DNA of 64,000 nucleotides from CAIKMD01 sp963803265 (GTDB lineage: Bacteria; Pseudomonadota; Alphaproteobacteria; ATCC43930; CGMCC-115725): contig CAWDLZ010000015.1 in the NCBI GenBank assembly GCA_963803265.1, positions 261,250-325,249 on the forward strand. The letters are read 5' to 3'. The stretch's first letter is position 1. Each line of letters begins with the position of its first letter. Made by a program: the position numbers and the translations under genes. A model generated the notes under the pieces. The model did no database searches, was not told the origin of the DNA, and was given only the letters and a program-made list of their open reading frames with translations. Below are positions 28,682 through 37,192 of this stretch, piece after piece.

Positions 28682-31446
28682 CAAGTGACCTCCCCGCTCT
28701 TGGCATCTTTGCGCGCGTCATTGTCGCGCGATGCCTGTTGGTCTGCGGCGCGAAGCAATGCCTCCCACCAGGCCAGTCCCCAGGGACCCCAATGCTTCTG
28801 AAGGCGAGCAAATCGCAGCGCGATATCGCGTGCGCGCCCTTGGAGGGCCGAAGGCGGCGCGTCTTCGCAGCCCGTCGTGTCGATCAGTGGACGCGCGCGT
28901 CCATGATGCGCCGCGATGATGTGCTGGACGAGGTCTTGGAGGCCCGAAGGTAATGCTTTGAACGGCGCATCCTTTTGGGCATACGGGAGCGAACCGAACT
29001 CATGTCGATAATTATCGAGGATGCCATAGTTGATCGGGCCTCTCGTCTTGGCATAGACGTTCCCGTCGTGCGGCGCATTGAACGCAGACTGCCAGGCTTT
29101 CGCCCGCTTGCCCTCATCATGGAGCCGTGCGGCGATCGCGAGAGCCTTCTTGTGATCGCCGGTCAGGCCGACCGCCTCAGCGATCGCGAGCGCCCGTTGC
29201 TCCGTCCACGTTTGATGTTCCGTCAGCAGTTGTGGATTGCTCGACGCGGCACGACTTTCTTCCGTCGTCCATGTTTCGACGATGAGAACCTCCTCGTTCT
29301 CGCCGTCACCTGATCGCTTGGTCGCGAACTCATAGGTTTCATGCGCAGTCGTCTTCGTCACTTCGGGCTTGGTGCGCGGATGGACGCGGAACAGCACGAT
29401 GGGGCGTCCATCTATGGGCTGAAGCCATTCGCCGCCATCATCGGCGGTTCGAGGCGCCATTTTTTCTTCTTCCTTCAGAAGGCCATCGACTATGCCTCCC
29501 AGCCGCGCATCGACGACAAGCGTTAAGCCGGCAAGCTCGCGATTGAGTTGCTCCTTAAGCTTTTTATCGGCATCTCCAGCAAGCTCGCTCAATCGGTAGT
29601 TCTTGCGGACGCCATCGGCGGGTGAGAGCGCGAATGTGACGATATCGTTCGCCGCGGGAGGCTGTGGTGACGGGCTCGCTGCCTCCTCTAAAGCGGGCTC
29701 ATCAGTCTCATCGATATCCGCTTGCTCATCGCGCTCCGTCTTCTGGCGCCCGGACTTCAAGACCGCCGACGCCCTGGCCATCAGCCAATTGGCGACGCGG
29801 TAGGTATCTGTTTCGAGTTCCTCGCTTACGTGCGGCGGCGCGGCCTCGAAGAAATCCTCAATCTCAGTTGGCGAGGCATCGCCACCTTTCGCGCGTACGG
29901 GAAGATAGGTCCGCCACACGACAGAGGTTTGCGGTTTGTCGTCTTCGATCCAGCCGCGCAACCATGGGCCTATCTCCGGCCGGCCGGTATGCTGTGCCAG
30001 CGAGGTCATCGACCAGGCATCGACAAGCGCGCGGGTCAGCGCGGGGCGCAAGGGCGTCGGCGTCGAGGCGGCCATGATCGCCTCCGATCCGACCTCTTCC
30101 CGAAGTGCCAGAAGGGCGCTGGGGCTGGCGTTTCGAGCACCGTCGGTTTCGGGCAACTTCGCTAACAAAGCCTGTGTCTTGCCGAGCCGTTCGTCCTTTT
30201 CTTCTTCTGCCGTGTCGGTTCCGACGATTACGAGAACCTTGGTATCGTCTTGTTCTCCGCGTCGGTTGACGCGGCCAAGTCGCTGCACCATGCGCTCCCA
30301 GGGGACGAGATCGCACACCATGTGATCTGCGTCGAGATCGACGCCGACCTCGCCTGCGGAAGTGGCGATCAGGAATGCTGGCCGTTCACGCGGTGCATCC
30401 GAGCCGGCGACGAAACCGTGGCACTTGAGCCAGTTGTTTGCTTCGACACGCTCCTTAACCCGACGCGCGCCAACGAACAGTTCCGTATCCGCCTTGACCG
30501 GTCCATTCTTATTGTCCGGGGCCGCAAGCCTGTCCAGGTTCGCCTTCGTTTTCTCCGCATCTTCGCGTCGGTTGCAATAGATGACGATCCTGGGTGGCGT
30601 GGCGCAGTTCTGCATCAGCGCCCACGCCTCGTCCGCGAGCTGCTCCGCCAATTTCGCGGTCTCCGCTTTGGCGATCGTCAATGCCTTGCGCGCCGTGAGT
30701 TGCGCGGCGATCAGTTCGTCTTCTCGGTCCTGTGCTTCAAGATGAAATACCACCGACCTTGCTGATTGACCGGCCTCGCGCTGGCGCCCGGTCGCTGACA
30801 AGGGTAACAGTCGGAACATTGGCACAATCTCTCGATCGGCTTCGGACCGGGCGCCAAAAATCTCCGCGCCGTCCTGGACTGCATCCAGAAGCATTTCGAA
30901 GGGTGGGACCAAATGCGCCTCGTCGAGCACAACAATCGTGTCGGCCCCCAGGAATCCCGCGTGGTAGGGACGCATCTTCGGTGAGACGCCATAGCCCGAA
31001 AATAATAGTCGCGAGCCGACCATATCGACGGTGCCAATGACGATCGCAGGCGTCACCGGGTCTGCAAGCCAGTCGCGATTATCAACGAACTGGCCGCGAA
31101 GGGTGGAGATCGGTAGAGAGCGGTCGCCGAGTTCGAGCGCCGTCTTGAGGTCTGGCCTACTATTGAGGCAACTGCGCAGCCTCTCGGCCTCTGCTGTCGC
31201 CTGATCGACGACTGCGCGCCGATCGACCACATAGATAAGGCGGCGCGGGAGCTTCGCGCCATGCGCCCGCGCAATCAACCAGATCGCTATTACTGAGGTC
31301 TTGCCGAGGCCGGTCGGAAGGTCGAGTGCTGCCGGCAAATCCCCTTTCGCAAAACGCTCGAATAGGCGCCGTTGCCACAAAAACGGCTTGGCGCCCATCA
31401 ACGTCGCGAATTCACGATCGAAGACATCGGCCGCGGTGATCATCAT
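28681..31446 (-). CDS. cas3: Cas3 helicase-nuclease with C-terminal HD domain (GSU0051 type)
   Basis: About 921 residues. Helicase first: LDLPTGLGKTSVIAIWLIA (Walker A), VLDEAHLV (DExH), the conserved WERMVQRLGRVNRRGEQD motif VI. The HD nuclease comes last: ALAIAARLHDEGKRAKAWQ and IIAAHHGRARP supply HD and histidine ligands. This helicase-HD order, opposite to most Cas3 proteins, characterises the I-G/I-U type. It unwinds and degrades target DNA after Cascade binding. It is the promoter-proximal gene of the operon; the start is ATG 31446 or 31443, so the operon promoter must lie in 31447-31675. Confidence 0.94.
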   Translation of the reverse strand: MMITAADVFDREFATLMGAKPFLWQRRLFERFAKGDLPAALDLPTGLGKTSVIAIWLIARAHGAKLPRRLIYVVDRRAVVDQATAEAERLRSCLNSRPDLKTALELGDRSLPISTLRGQFVDNRDWLADPVTPAIVIGTVDMVGSRLLFSGYGVSPKMRPYHAGFLGADTIVVLDEAHLVPPFEMLLDAVQDGAEIFGARSEADREIVPMFRLLPLSATGRQREAGQSARSVVFHLEAQDREDELIAAQLTARKALTIAKAETAKLAEQLADEAWALMQNCATPPRIVIYCNRREDAEKTKANLDRLAAPDNKNGPVKADTELFVGARRVKERVEANNWLKCHGFVAGSDAPRERPAFLIATSAGEVGVDLDADHMVCDLVPWERMVQRLGRVNRRGEQDDTKVLVIVGTDTAEEEKDERLGKTQALLAKLPETDGARNASPSALLALREEVGSEAIMAASTPTPLRPALTRALVDAWSMTSLAQHTGRPEIGPWLRGWIEDDKPQTSVVWRTYLPVRAKGGDASPTEIEDFFEAAPPHVSEELETDTYRVANWLMARASAVLKSGRQKTERDEQADIDETDEPALEEAASPSPQPPAANDIVTFALSPADGVRKNYRLSELAGDADKKLKEQLNRELAGLTLVVDARLGGIVDGLLKEEEKMAPRTADDGGEWLQPIDGRPIVLFRVHPRTKPEVTKTTAHETYEFATKRSGDGENEEVLIVETWTTEESRAASSNPQLLTEHQTWTEQRALAIAEAVGLTGDHKKALAIAARLHDEGKRAKAWQSAFNAPHDGNVYAKTRGPINYGILDNYRHEFGSLPYAQKDAPFKALPSGLQDLVQHIIAAHHGRARPLIDTTGCEDAPPSALQGRARDIALRFARLQKHWGPWGLAWWEALLRAADQQASRDNDARKDAKSGEVT

Positions 31447-31675
31447 CTTCAATGATGCCCCAACTGTGTAGGTCGCTCATTACCGAGCGACCGCTCTCGG
31501 CTTGTATCGACCGGCCTTTCCAAGCGACAGACATTGTGTCCCGCGGCGCTTCGCATTTACCGCGTCGGCGACCAAAATAGCACCTATCGCGGATTTCCTG
31601 CCAAAAAGCCGAAGTTGACCATGGGAATTCAATGCGACATACTTTCGATCGACCGCAGTGAACTTGGTGGCCGCG

Positions 31676-32854
31676 ATGGCATCCGTTCGAAAGCGTACAT
31701 GGAATATTGGCCCGGATGCGAAAGCCGCTTGGGTCGCCGATTATTTCGACCAGCATGGCAAGCGGCACCTCAAGACATTCTCGACGAAGAAGGCTGCCGA
31801 CGCGTTTCTTGTCGGCGCCCGGCACGAGGTGAGGGAAGGGACTTATACCGCTGCTAACGCAAGCATCACGGTTGCCGAGGCGGCGGAAATGTGGCTGCGA
31901 CGCGCGGAACTCAACAAGCTCGAACGGGCAACCGTCAAGCAATACGAAAATCACGTCACGCACCATATCAATCCGCTGCTTGGTCGCGTAAAGCTTTCTG
32001 CGCTCACCGCGCCAATGATCGAAAAATTTGCGGCGGATTTGTTATCTCGATCTTATTCCGATGATCCGAAACAAAAGCTATCGCGAGCGATGGCGAAAAA
32101 GATTCTCTCGAGCCTCAAAGGAATTATCAAAGAAGCGCAGCGGCAGGGGCAGATTGCCAAGAATCCCGCAGAACCTGTGACGATCAAAATACCGAGACGC
32201 GGCACACGAAAGATTCATGCCGGTCGCGATTTTCCGAGCAAAGAGGAGATCAATGGCATTTTGCGGGCCGTTTCCGGGCGGTGGCGTCCGTTTGTTATCA
32301 CGGCGATATTTACCGGATTGCGTTCGTCCGAATTGCGCGGGTTGCGCTGGGACGATATCGATTTCGATATCAAGGTCATTCACGTGCGGCAGCGTGCCGA
32401 CGCGTGGGGCAAAATGGGGCCACCGAAATCGGAGGCCGGCGAACGCGCCATTCCCATGACGCCGATGGTTGCCAACGCGCTCAAGGAATGGAAGCTGGAA
32501 TGTCCGAAGGGCGATTTTCGACTGGTATTTCCGAACGGCGACGGACGGCCCGAAAATCATGCCAATATCGCCAATCGCGGATTTTATCCGCTTCAGATCG
32601 CGGGCAAAATTGGCGACAAAATCGGCGAGGACAAAGAAGGAAGGCCAATTTTGCGAGCGAAATATGGCATGCATACCCTGCGCCATTTTTTTGCAAGCTG
32701 GCTGATCGAACAGAAATTCTCGCCGAAAAAAGTGCAAGAGCTGCTTGGCCATAGTTCCATCCAAATGACATTCGACGTATATGGCCACCTTTTCCCCAGC
32801 CTCGAGGATGACCACGAAAAAATGGCCGCTGGAGAAATAGCGCTGGTCGGATAG
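31676..32854 (+). CDS. int: Tyrosine recombinase / phage-type integrase
   Basis: A 392-residue integrase. An N-terminal arm-binding segment (VADYFDQHGKRHLKTFSTKKAADAFL) and a SAM-like core-binding domain (TVAEAAEMWLRRAELNKLERATVKQYENHV) precede the catalytic domain: the first arginine in TGLRSSELRGLRWDDID, HTLRHFFASW (H-x-x-R), LGHSSIQMTFDVYGHLF (histidine and tyrosine nucleophile). All catalytic residues are present, so it may be active on the 50-bp tRNA-Met repeats. A GTG 18 bp upstream is an alternative start. Divergent from cas3. Confidence 0.95.
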   Translation: MASVRKRTWNIGPDAKAAWVADYFDQHGKRHLKTFSTKKAADAFLVGARHEVREGTYTAANASITVAEAAEMWLRRAELNKLERATVKQYENHVTHHINPLLGRVKLSALTAPMIEKFAADLLSRSYSDDPKQKLSRAMAKKILSSLKGIIKEAQRQGQIAKNPAEPVTIKIPRRGTRKIHAGRDFPSKEEINGILRAVSGRWRPFVITAIFTGLRSSELRGLRWDDIDFDIKVIHVRQRADAWGKMGPPKSEAGERAIPMTPMVANALKEWKLECPKGDFRLVFPNGDGRPENHANIANRGFYPLQIAGKIGDKIGEDKEGRPILRAKYGMHTLRHFFASWLIEQKFSPKKVQELLGHSSIQMTFDVYGHLFPSLEDDHEKMAAGEIALVG

Positions 32855-32899
32855 GGCGATTTCAGGGCAAAGCGAAGTAGGAGACAGTTGGAGGTCGGC

Positions 32900-33127
32900 A
32901 TGAAATTCACGCGCATTACGGTCGATGCGAAGCAAATGGGCGGGGTGCCGTGCATTCGCGGCTTGCGTATACCCGTCGCAACGGTCGTTGGCATGGTGGC
33001 CGATGGCATGGCCGAGGCGGAAATCCTCGCTGCCTTTCCCGATCTTCGTGACGGCGATATCCATGAGGCGTTGCGCTATGCGGCGGACGCGGTGCGCGAG
33101 CGTGGACTGCCTCTAGCCGTCCCGTGA
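32900..33127 (+). CDS. DUF433 antitoxin-like protein
   Basis: A 75-residue protein beginning MKFTRITVDAKQMGGVPCIRGLRIPVATVVGM, with the Gxxxxx-RGxRIPV core and the GMAEAEILAAFPDLRDGDIHEALRYAAD helices of the DUF433 winged-helix family, usually the antitoxin of a PIN-like toxin. ATG at 32900 has a GGAGG five bases upstream. Its last four bases overlap the start of the next gene, as expected for a toxin-antitoxin operon. Confidence 0.85.
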   Translation: MKFTRITVDAKQMGGVPCIRGLRIPVATVVGMVADGMAEAEILAAFPDLRDGDIHEALRYAADAVRERGLPLAVP

Positions 33128-33501
33128 GGTTTCTCGTGGACAACGCGCTGTCGCCGGTCCTTGCGGAACGGCTGCGGCAGGGCGGGCATGACGCCATCCA
33201 TGTCCGCGATTACGGCTTGCAGGCTGCTTCCGATGACGAGATTTTCGCGCGCGCCAAGAGCGAAGACCGCGTCATCGTGTCGGCCGATACCGATTTTGGC
33301 GCGATTCTCGCCCTGAGGCAGGAACGCAGCCCATCCGTGGTTCTTTTTAGACAGGAACGCGACCGGCGGCCCGAGCGTCAGGCGGCACTGCTGTTGGCGA
33401 ATTTGCCGGCCGTGGCAGAGGCTTTGAAAAAAGGCTGCGTCGCGGTGCTTGAAGATTCGCGTATTCGCGTCCGTCCGTTACCGATTGGCGGCGAAGAATA
33501 G
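33124..33501 (+). CDS. DUF5615 PIN-like toxin
   Basis: A 125-residue protein: MRFLVDNALSPVLAERLRQGGHDAIHVRDYGLQAASDDEIFARAKSEDRVIVSADTDFGAIL. The acidic residues in FLVDN, SDDEIF and SADTDF form a PIN-like active centre; DUF5615 members are presumed ribonuclease toxins paired with DUF433. GTG start at 33124 inside the antitoxin stop. On a mobile element this pair may stabilise the island by post-segregational killing; no experiment is implied by the sequence alone. Confidence 0.82.
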   Translation: MRFLVDNALSPVLAERLRQGGHDAIHVRDYGLQAASDDEIFARAKSEDRVIVSADTDFGAILALRQERSPSVVLFRQERDRRPERQAALLLANLPAVAEALKKGCVAVLEDSRIRVRPLPIGGEE

Positions 33502-33514
33502 CGCGGTGACAGCA

Positions 33515-34414
33515 ATGGATGTCGGCACGATTCTGCGCACTCTGACAGAGGCCGATGCCCTGCCACGGGAAGCCCTCAAGGCAGCGTCTGAACATCGTGC
33601 CGGGATGGTTCCGCTTTTCCTCAAGGAAATCGAAGATTATCTCGGCTTGGAGTCTGCGGCACGGGCGAAGCCGACCCCGCTCTTTTTCATTTTTCATCTG
33701 CTCGGAGCATGGCGGGAGAAAGCAGCCTACAGGCCGCTTGCGCGGCTTATGCGGTGTTCCGACCAAGAACTCGATGCCATTCTCGGCGACGCCATTACGA
33801 CAACCAGTCACCGCGTCATGGCGGCCGTGTTCGATGGCGATCCGGAACCACTCTATGAAATCATTCTCGACTCGAACGCAGACGATTTTGCCCGGTCGAG
33901 GATGTGCGAGACTCTGGCAATGCTCGCCTTGCGGGGCGACCTCGATCGAAGCGAGGCGGAGCGCTTTCTCCGCGACGCATTCTTCGATCTCGTGCCTCAA
34001 GCCTGTTGTTACGTATGGCAAGGGTGGCAAAGCGCGATCGCCATGCTTGGGCAGAGCAATTTGGTGCCTTTAGTCAGGAAAGCCTTTGATCAGGGCTTCA
34101 TCGACGAGAGTTGGCTGGGATTCGATGATTTCCAGCAGGACCTGAAAAACGCGATCGAACATCCGGATGAGTTTTCAAACTCGAACGATGGGCCATACAC
34201 GCTCTTTGGCGATGCGATCGACGAATTTTCAACCTGGTATGGCTTCTCCGACCAATACGAAGAGGATCGGGCGAGGCGGAAGCGTCAAGCCGACGCAGAG
34301 CGCGAGTTGGCCGTCCAGAGCCAGCCTTACGCGAATCCCTTCAAGGGCGTCGGCCGTAACGATCCGTGTCCGTGCGGCAGCGGAAAGAAATTCAAGAAAT
34401 GCTGCTTACAGTGA
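33515..34414 (+). CDS. DUF1186 protein with C-terminal SEC-C zinc motif
   Basis: A 299-residue protein. The main part (ALKAASEHRAGMVPLFLKEIEDYLG; LARLMRCSDQELDAILGDAITTTSHRVMAAVFDGDPEPLYEII) is an alpha-helical repeat of the DUF1186 type, and the last 22 residues (GRNDPCPCGSGKKFKKCC) form the SEC-C zinc finger known from SecA and many element-borne proteins. ATG 33515 follows the toxin gene by 13 bp, so it may be cotranscribed; GTG 33506 is an alternative start. Role unknown. It is the last gene before attR. Confidence 0.8.
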   Translation: MDVGTILRTLTEADALPREALKAASEHRAGMVPLFLKEIEDYLGLESAARAKPTPLFFIFHLLGAWREKAAYRPLARLMRCSDQELDAILGDAITTTSHRVMAAVFDGDPEPLYEIILDSNADDFARSRMCETLAMLALRGDLDRSEAERFLRDAFFDLVPQACCYVWQGWQSAIAMLGQSNLVPLVRKAFDQGFIDESWLGFDDFQQDLKNAIEHPDEFSNSNDGPYTLFGDAIDEFSTWYGFSDQYEEDRARRKRQADAERELAVQSQPYANPFKGVGRNDPCPCGSGKKFKKCCLQ

Positions 34415-34629
34415 GTTTGGCGGACACGAGGCCCTTTTTTTAATGCTGGAGGGGGGGGAGTGACTAGGGGATCGTAAATTCACCCGAGAACGAGAGCCTT
34501 GTAAAAGTTGGTAATTCCAGGTATTGTTTGATACATGACGATCCTCAGTAGTTGAGTCAACGACTTGCGCATTGCGACAAGGCTGCGACATAGAGTAATA
34601 ATCTATTGGAATCAAGTAATTATAAATAA
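34415..34629. other. Gene-free right end of the element
   Basis: No convincing gene. It holds a T-run and G-run followed by gtgactaggggatcgtaaat (34460-34479), and the whole 34431-34481 stretch closely matches 41620-41672. The half nearest attR is AT-rich, unlike the rest of the window. Integrase arm-type sites may lie here but cannot be defined by eye. Confidence 0.55.
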
Positions 34630-34679
34630 AATCATAATCCCAAGGTCGGGGGTTCAACTCCCTCCCCCGCTACCAAATT
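34630..34679 (+). repeat. Right attachment site (attR), 50-bp direct repeat of tRNA-Met 3' half
   Basis: Exact copy of 18756-18805. It contains the tRNA from the anticodon loop to CCA but not the 5' half, so it is not a functional tRNA. Outside it, the right flank carries a strong terminator that probably belonged to the original tRNA gene. Confidence 0.93.
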
Positions 34680-34707
34680 ATCTCTATAAATCAGACCCTT
34701 ATGAAAG

Positions 34708-34733
34708 AAACCCGGCCTTCGCGCCGGGTTTTT
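34708..34733 (+). terminator. Rho-independent terminator, probably that of tRNA-Met
   Basis: Eight-pair stem aacccggc/gccgggtt with a 6-nt loop, followed by TTTC. It lies 29 bp downstream of attR, the spacing expected for the terminator of the uninterrupted tRNA gene, so the element now separates the tRNA from its terminator. Confidence 0.85.
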
Positions 34734-34936
34734 CTTATGCTATGTCCCACCCATCTCCGCAGCACAGGCGAGCGCTTCTTGGCAGTATGGAGTCATGATC
34801 GGCGCAAGAGTGCTTCCGCGCCAGAGCAATGTTCCATTGGATGCGGTGTCCGTCATTGACCGGTCCAATGAGTGCCCGTCGGCGGATATCTGTGGAACCC
34901 GAATTTGCAACCGCAAGGTTTGGGTTCAACTTTATC

Positions 34937-35920
34937 CTACGGGCGAGTCTCGTCGCGCAAAAAGTCGAGCCGGCGGAACAGCTCGCGGTCGGTGATCTGG
35001 AACAGCCGCGTTCTCGCGTTCGACGCCTTGTGGCTGATCCATTGCCCGTGCGGGAGGGTGAAAATGTCCTTGGGTCCCCAGCTCACGGTATCGTCGCCGA
35101 TGCGCGATTGCCCGTCGCCCTCGACGACGACGCAGACCGCATTGCTGTTGGTTCGATAGGCTGCCGTTTCAACGCCCTTGGCGAGACCGAGGACATAGCA
35201 GTCGATGGTCGACAGAATCGCGCCGCCGGTCGCGGGATTGACATAGCGCAAGCGGCGCAGGCCGTCCGCCGCCGGCTTCAACGCTTCGAGCGCGGCGGCG
35301 GTCGCTTCCCAGGGATAACGGAACTTGGGCGAATAAGCCCAGCTCGAGCTTGGCCGGTCGGGCGCGAGGCCGGCGGCGAAGACGGCGTCGGGCGGCACCT
35401 CGAGCGCGCCATGCACCGGCCCGGGCTCGAAGACGCGGTTGTCGAGATAGCCGTGAACGGGCACGTCGAGCGCATCGACCCATACCGCGCGCTCGTTCCC
35501 GTCATTGGCGTGCTGGTGCCAGGTCATGCCGGGAGTGAGCACCAGATCGCCCGGCAGCATCGGGCAGATCTTGCCTTCGACGGTGGTGGTCGTGCCGCTG
35601 CCTTCGAGCACGAAGCGCAGCGCGTGCATCGTATGGCGATGCGGCCGCGCCCGCTCGCCGGGCATCAGCACTTGCAGATTGACGGAGAGGTTCGGCGCCG
35701 CGCGGTCGCCAGCGCCGCTTGCCAGCGCGGGGTTCTTGAGGATCAGCACCCGGCGCTCGGCATCGTCCATGTTGGTCGCGGACGCGGCGTCGTCGATGAG
35801 AGGGTTCATGGTCTCCCAGCGCCACAGATGAGGCGCCGTGGGCGGGCGATTACGCCGCGGCTCTTGCTCCCACAGCGCTCCGACATTGGCCGCTTCAAAC
35901 CTATCCTGAAGGGTGGTCAT
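34937..35920 (-). CDS. Bicupin ring-cleavage dioxygenase, gentisate 1,2-dioxygenase-like
   Basis: A 327-residue protein with two cupin barrels. Barrel one has GERARPHRHTMHALRFVLEGSG, then PGDLVLTPGMTWHQHAN, giving the Fe(II) histidines typical of gentisate, salicylate and 1-hydroxy-2-naphthoate dioxygenases; barrel two has VVVEGDGQSRIGDDTVSWGPKDIFTLP. Such enzymes open hydroxylated aromatic rings to maleylpyruvate-type products. It is slightly shorter than the usual 340-370. It shares a strand with the VOC dioxygenase 33 bp upstream. The exact substrate is unknown. Confidence 0.82.
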   Translation of the reverse strand: MTTLQDRFEAANVGALWEQEPRRNRPPTAPHLWRWETMNPLIDDAASATNMDDAERRVLILKNPALASGAGDRAAPNLSVNLQVLMPGERARPHRHTMHALRFVLEGSGTTTTVEGKICPMLPGDLVLTPGMTWHQHANDGNERAVWVDALDVPVHGYLDNRVFEPGPVHGALEVPPDAVFAAGLAPDRPSSSWAYSPKFRYPWEATAAALEALKPAADGLRRLRYVNPATGGAILSTIDCYVLGLAKGVETAAYRTNSNAVCVVVEGDGQSRIGDDTVSWGPKDIFTLPHGQWISHKASNARTRLFQITDRELFRRLDFLRDETRP

Positions 35921-35953
35921 CGCATCGCTCCATCCTCGACGTGCTTTGGCGTT

Positions 35954-37192
35954 TCAACTCAGCGGACCCTGGAAGACCTCTCCATCGTTGTCGTCCGAGA
36001 GCGGCTCCAGGACCTCGGGCCAGATCGCACCCTCGTTGATCTTGCGGCGCAGATGCTTCGGCCGCGGAACACCGTCCCATCCGATCTGCTCCATGTAGGC
36101 GTAAAGCTGAACGGCGTGGCCCTGCGGGTCGAAGGCGAACGCCGTGTAGTCCATGCCGGGAAACAGCTCTGCCGGCAAATGGCGAACCCGAACGCCTTCC
36201 GTCTCCAGGAAGGCCACCGCATTGCGCAGCTGGCGGTAATTGGCGACTCGGAAGCCGATGGAAAAGCACGACGTCCTGTCCGAAAGGCCCAAGGTCGGAC
36301 GTAAGGTCTCCGGATACAACGCAAGCGAATGATGCTCGGTATTGGCGCGGAGAAAGACACAGCGATGACCCTGCCATGTCACCTCCTCGGTAATGCGAAG
36401 GCCGAACAGGCGGGTATAGAAATCGACCTCGCTGTCCATGTTCTTTACCCAAAGACGCACCGGGCCCAATTTAGTGATCTTGAACGGCCGCGCTAACAGG
36501 ATTCCGTCGACGTCGTATTTGAACGGCCGGTGCTCGACGATTCGCATGCCTGAGTTGAGATCGACGCCGCGCGCCTCGCTCTCCTCGATCTCCTGGTATT
36601 CGGGAATCTGCGGCAGGTCGGGCCGCGTCCGGAACCCTCGCTCGTACATGGCCTTGGGCTTGGACCTCAGGTTCCAGCCGATCTGCTCCATGCCGTAGTA
36701 AATCTCGTTGATATGGCCTTCGACGTCGTAGGGGTAACTGTGCCAATTCGACCCGGGCATGTCGCGGCCGATGCGGTGGATGGGATGGCCAATCGAGTTG
36801 AACCAGTCGAGCGCGTCGCGCACCTCCTTCAAGCTTCCGACCTGCCAACTCACTTGGTTGACGAACATATCGGTGCGCTCGGGCTTTCGCCCCGCCGCGT
36901 CGATGGCTCGCTTCGGAAACAGCACGAAGGAGTGATGGTCGCCGCCGTAGTTCATGAAGATCGCTTTGGTCTGCGTCACCCCATCCAGCACCGACTTGTC
37001 CGGCACCAGGTCGCGCAGATCGAGCGTATCGATGATACGCAGGCCGAGAAGACTGGCGTAGAACGTGGAAGCGCCCTCGGTATCGTGCACATCGAAACCA
37101 AAATGGCCGAGGCGCAATATCTTGAATGGGCGGTCGCGCAAAACGCCGCCGACGTCGAACTTGGTCTGGCTGGCAAGACTCAGATCGTCCAT
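35954..37192 (-). CDS. Two-domain VOC extradiol-type dioxygenase
   Basis: A 412-residue protein with two vicinal-oxygen-chelate halves, each preceded by PFKI-LRLG/TKLG. The first half has a full metal triad: H30 (LGHFGFDV), GDHHSFVLF and the glutamate of INEIYYG. The second keeps only EHHSLALY; its first ligand is P (LGPVRLWV) and the last is Q (AVQLYAY). So the iron site is probably in the first domain. Neighbours (gentisate-type dioxygenase, dienelactone hydrolase, Rieske oxygenase) point to degradation of an aromatic acid or phenol, but the ring substrate cannot be named. Confidence 0.8.
   Translation of the reverse strand: MDDLSLASQTKFDVGGVLRDRPFKILRLGHFGFDVHDTEGASTFYASLLGLRIIDTLDLRDLVPDKSVLDGVTQTKAIFMNYGGDHHSFVLFPKRAIDAAGRKPERTDMFVNQVSWQVGSLKEVRDALDWFNSIGHPIHRIGRDMPGSNWHSYPYDVEGHINEIYYGMEQIGWNLRSKPKAMYERGFRTRPDLPQIPEYQEIEESEARGVDLNSGMRIVEHRPFKYDVDGILLARPFKITKLGPVRLWVKNMDSEVDFYTRLFGLRITEEVTWQGHRCVFLRANTEHHSLALYPETLRPTLGLSDRTSCFSIGFRVANYRQLRNAVAFLETEGVRVRHLPAELFPGMDYTAFAFDPQGHAVQLYAYMEQIGWDGVPRPKHLRRKINEGAIWPEVLEPLSDDNDGEVFQGPLS

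Larger units (their letters stand above)
18756..34679 (+). mobile_element. Integrative element in tRNA-Met carrying a type I-G CRISPR-Cas system
   Basis: A 15.9-kb segment bounded by the 50-bp attL/attR repeats, with a tyrosine integrase at 31676-32854. Left end: MerR-like, excisionase-like and TetR regulators. Centre: CRISPR array and seven-function I-G cas operon. Right end: integrase, a DUF433/DUF5615 pair and a DUF1186/SEC-C protein. No conjugation, replication or capsid genes are seen, so it is a compact island that would need help to transfer. The integrase lies near attR rather than next to the intact tRNA, the less usual arrangement. Confidence 0.88.
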
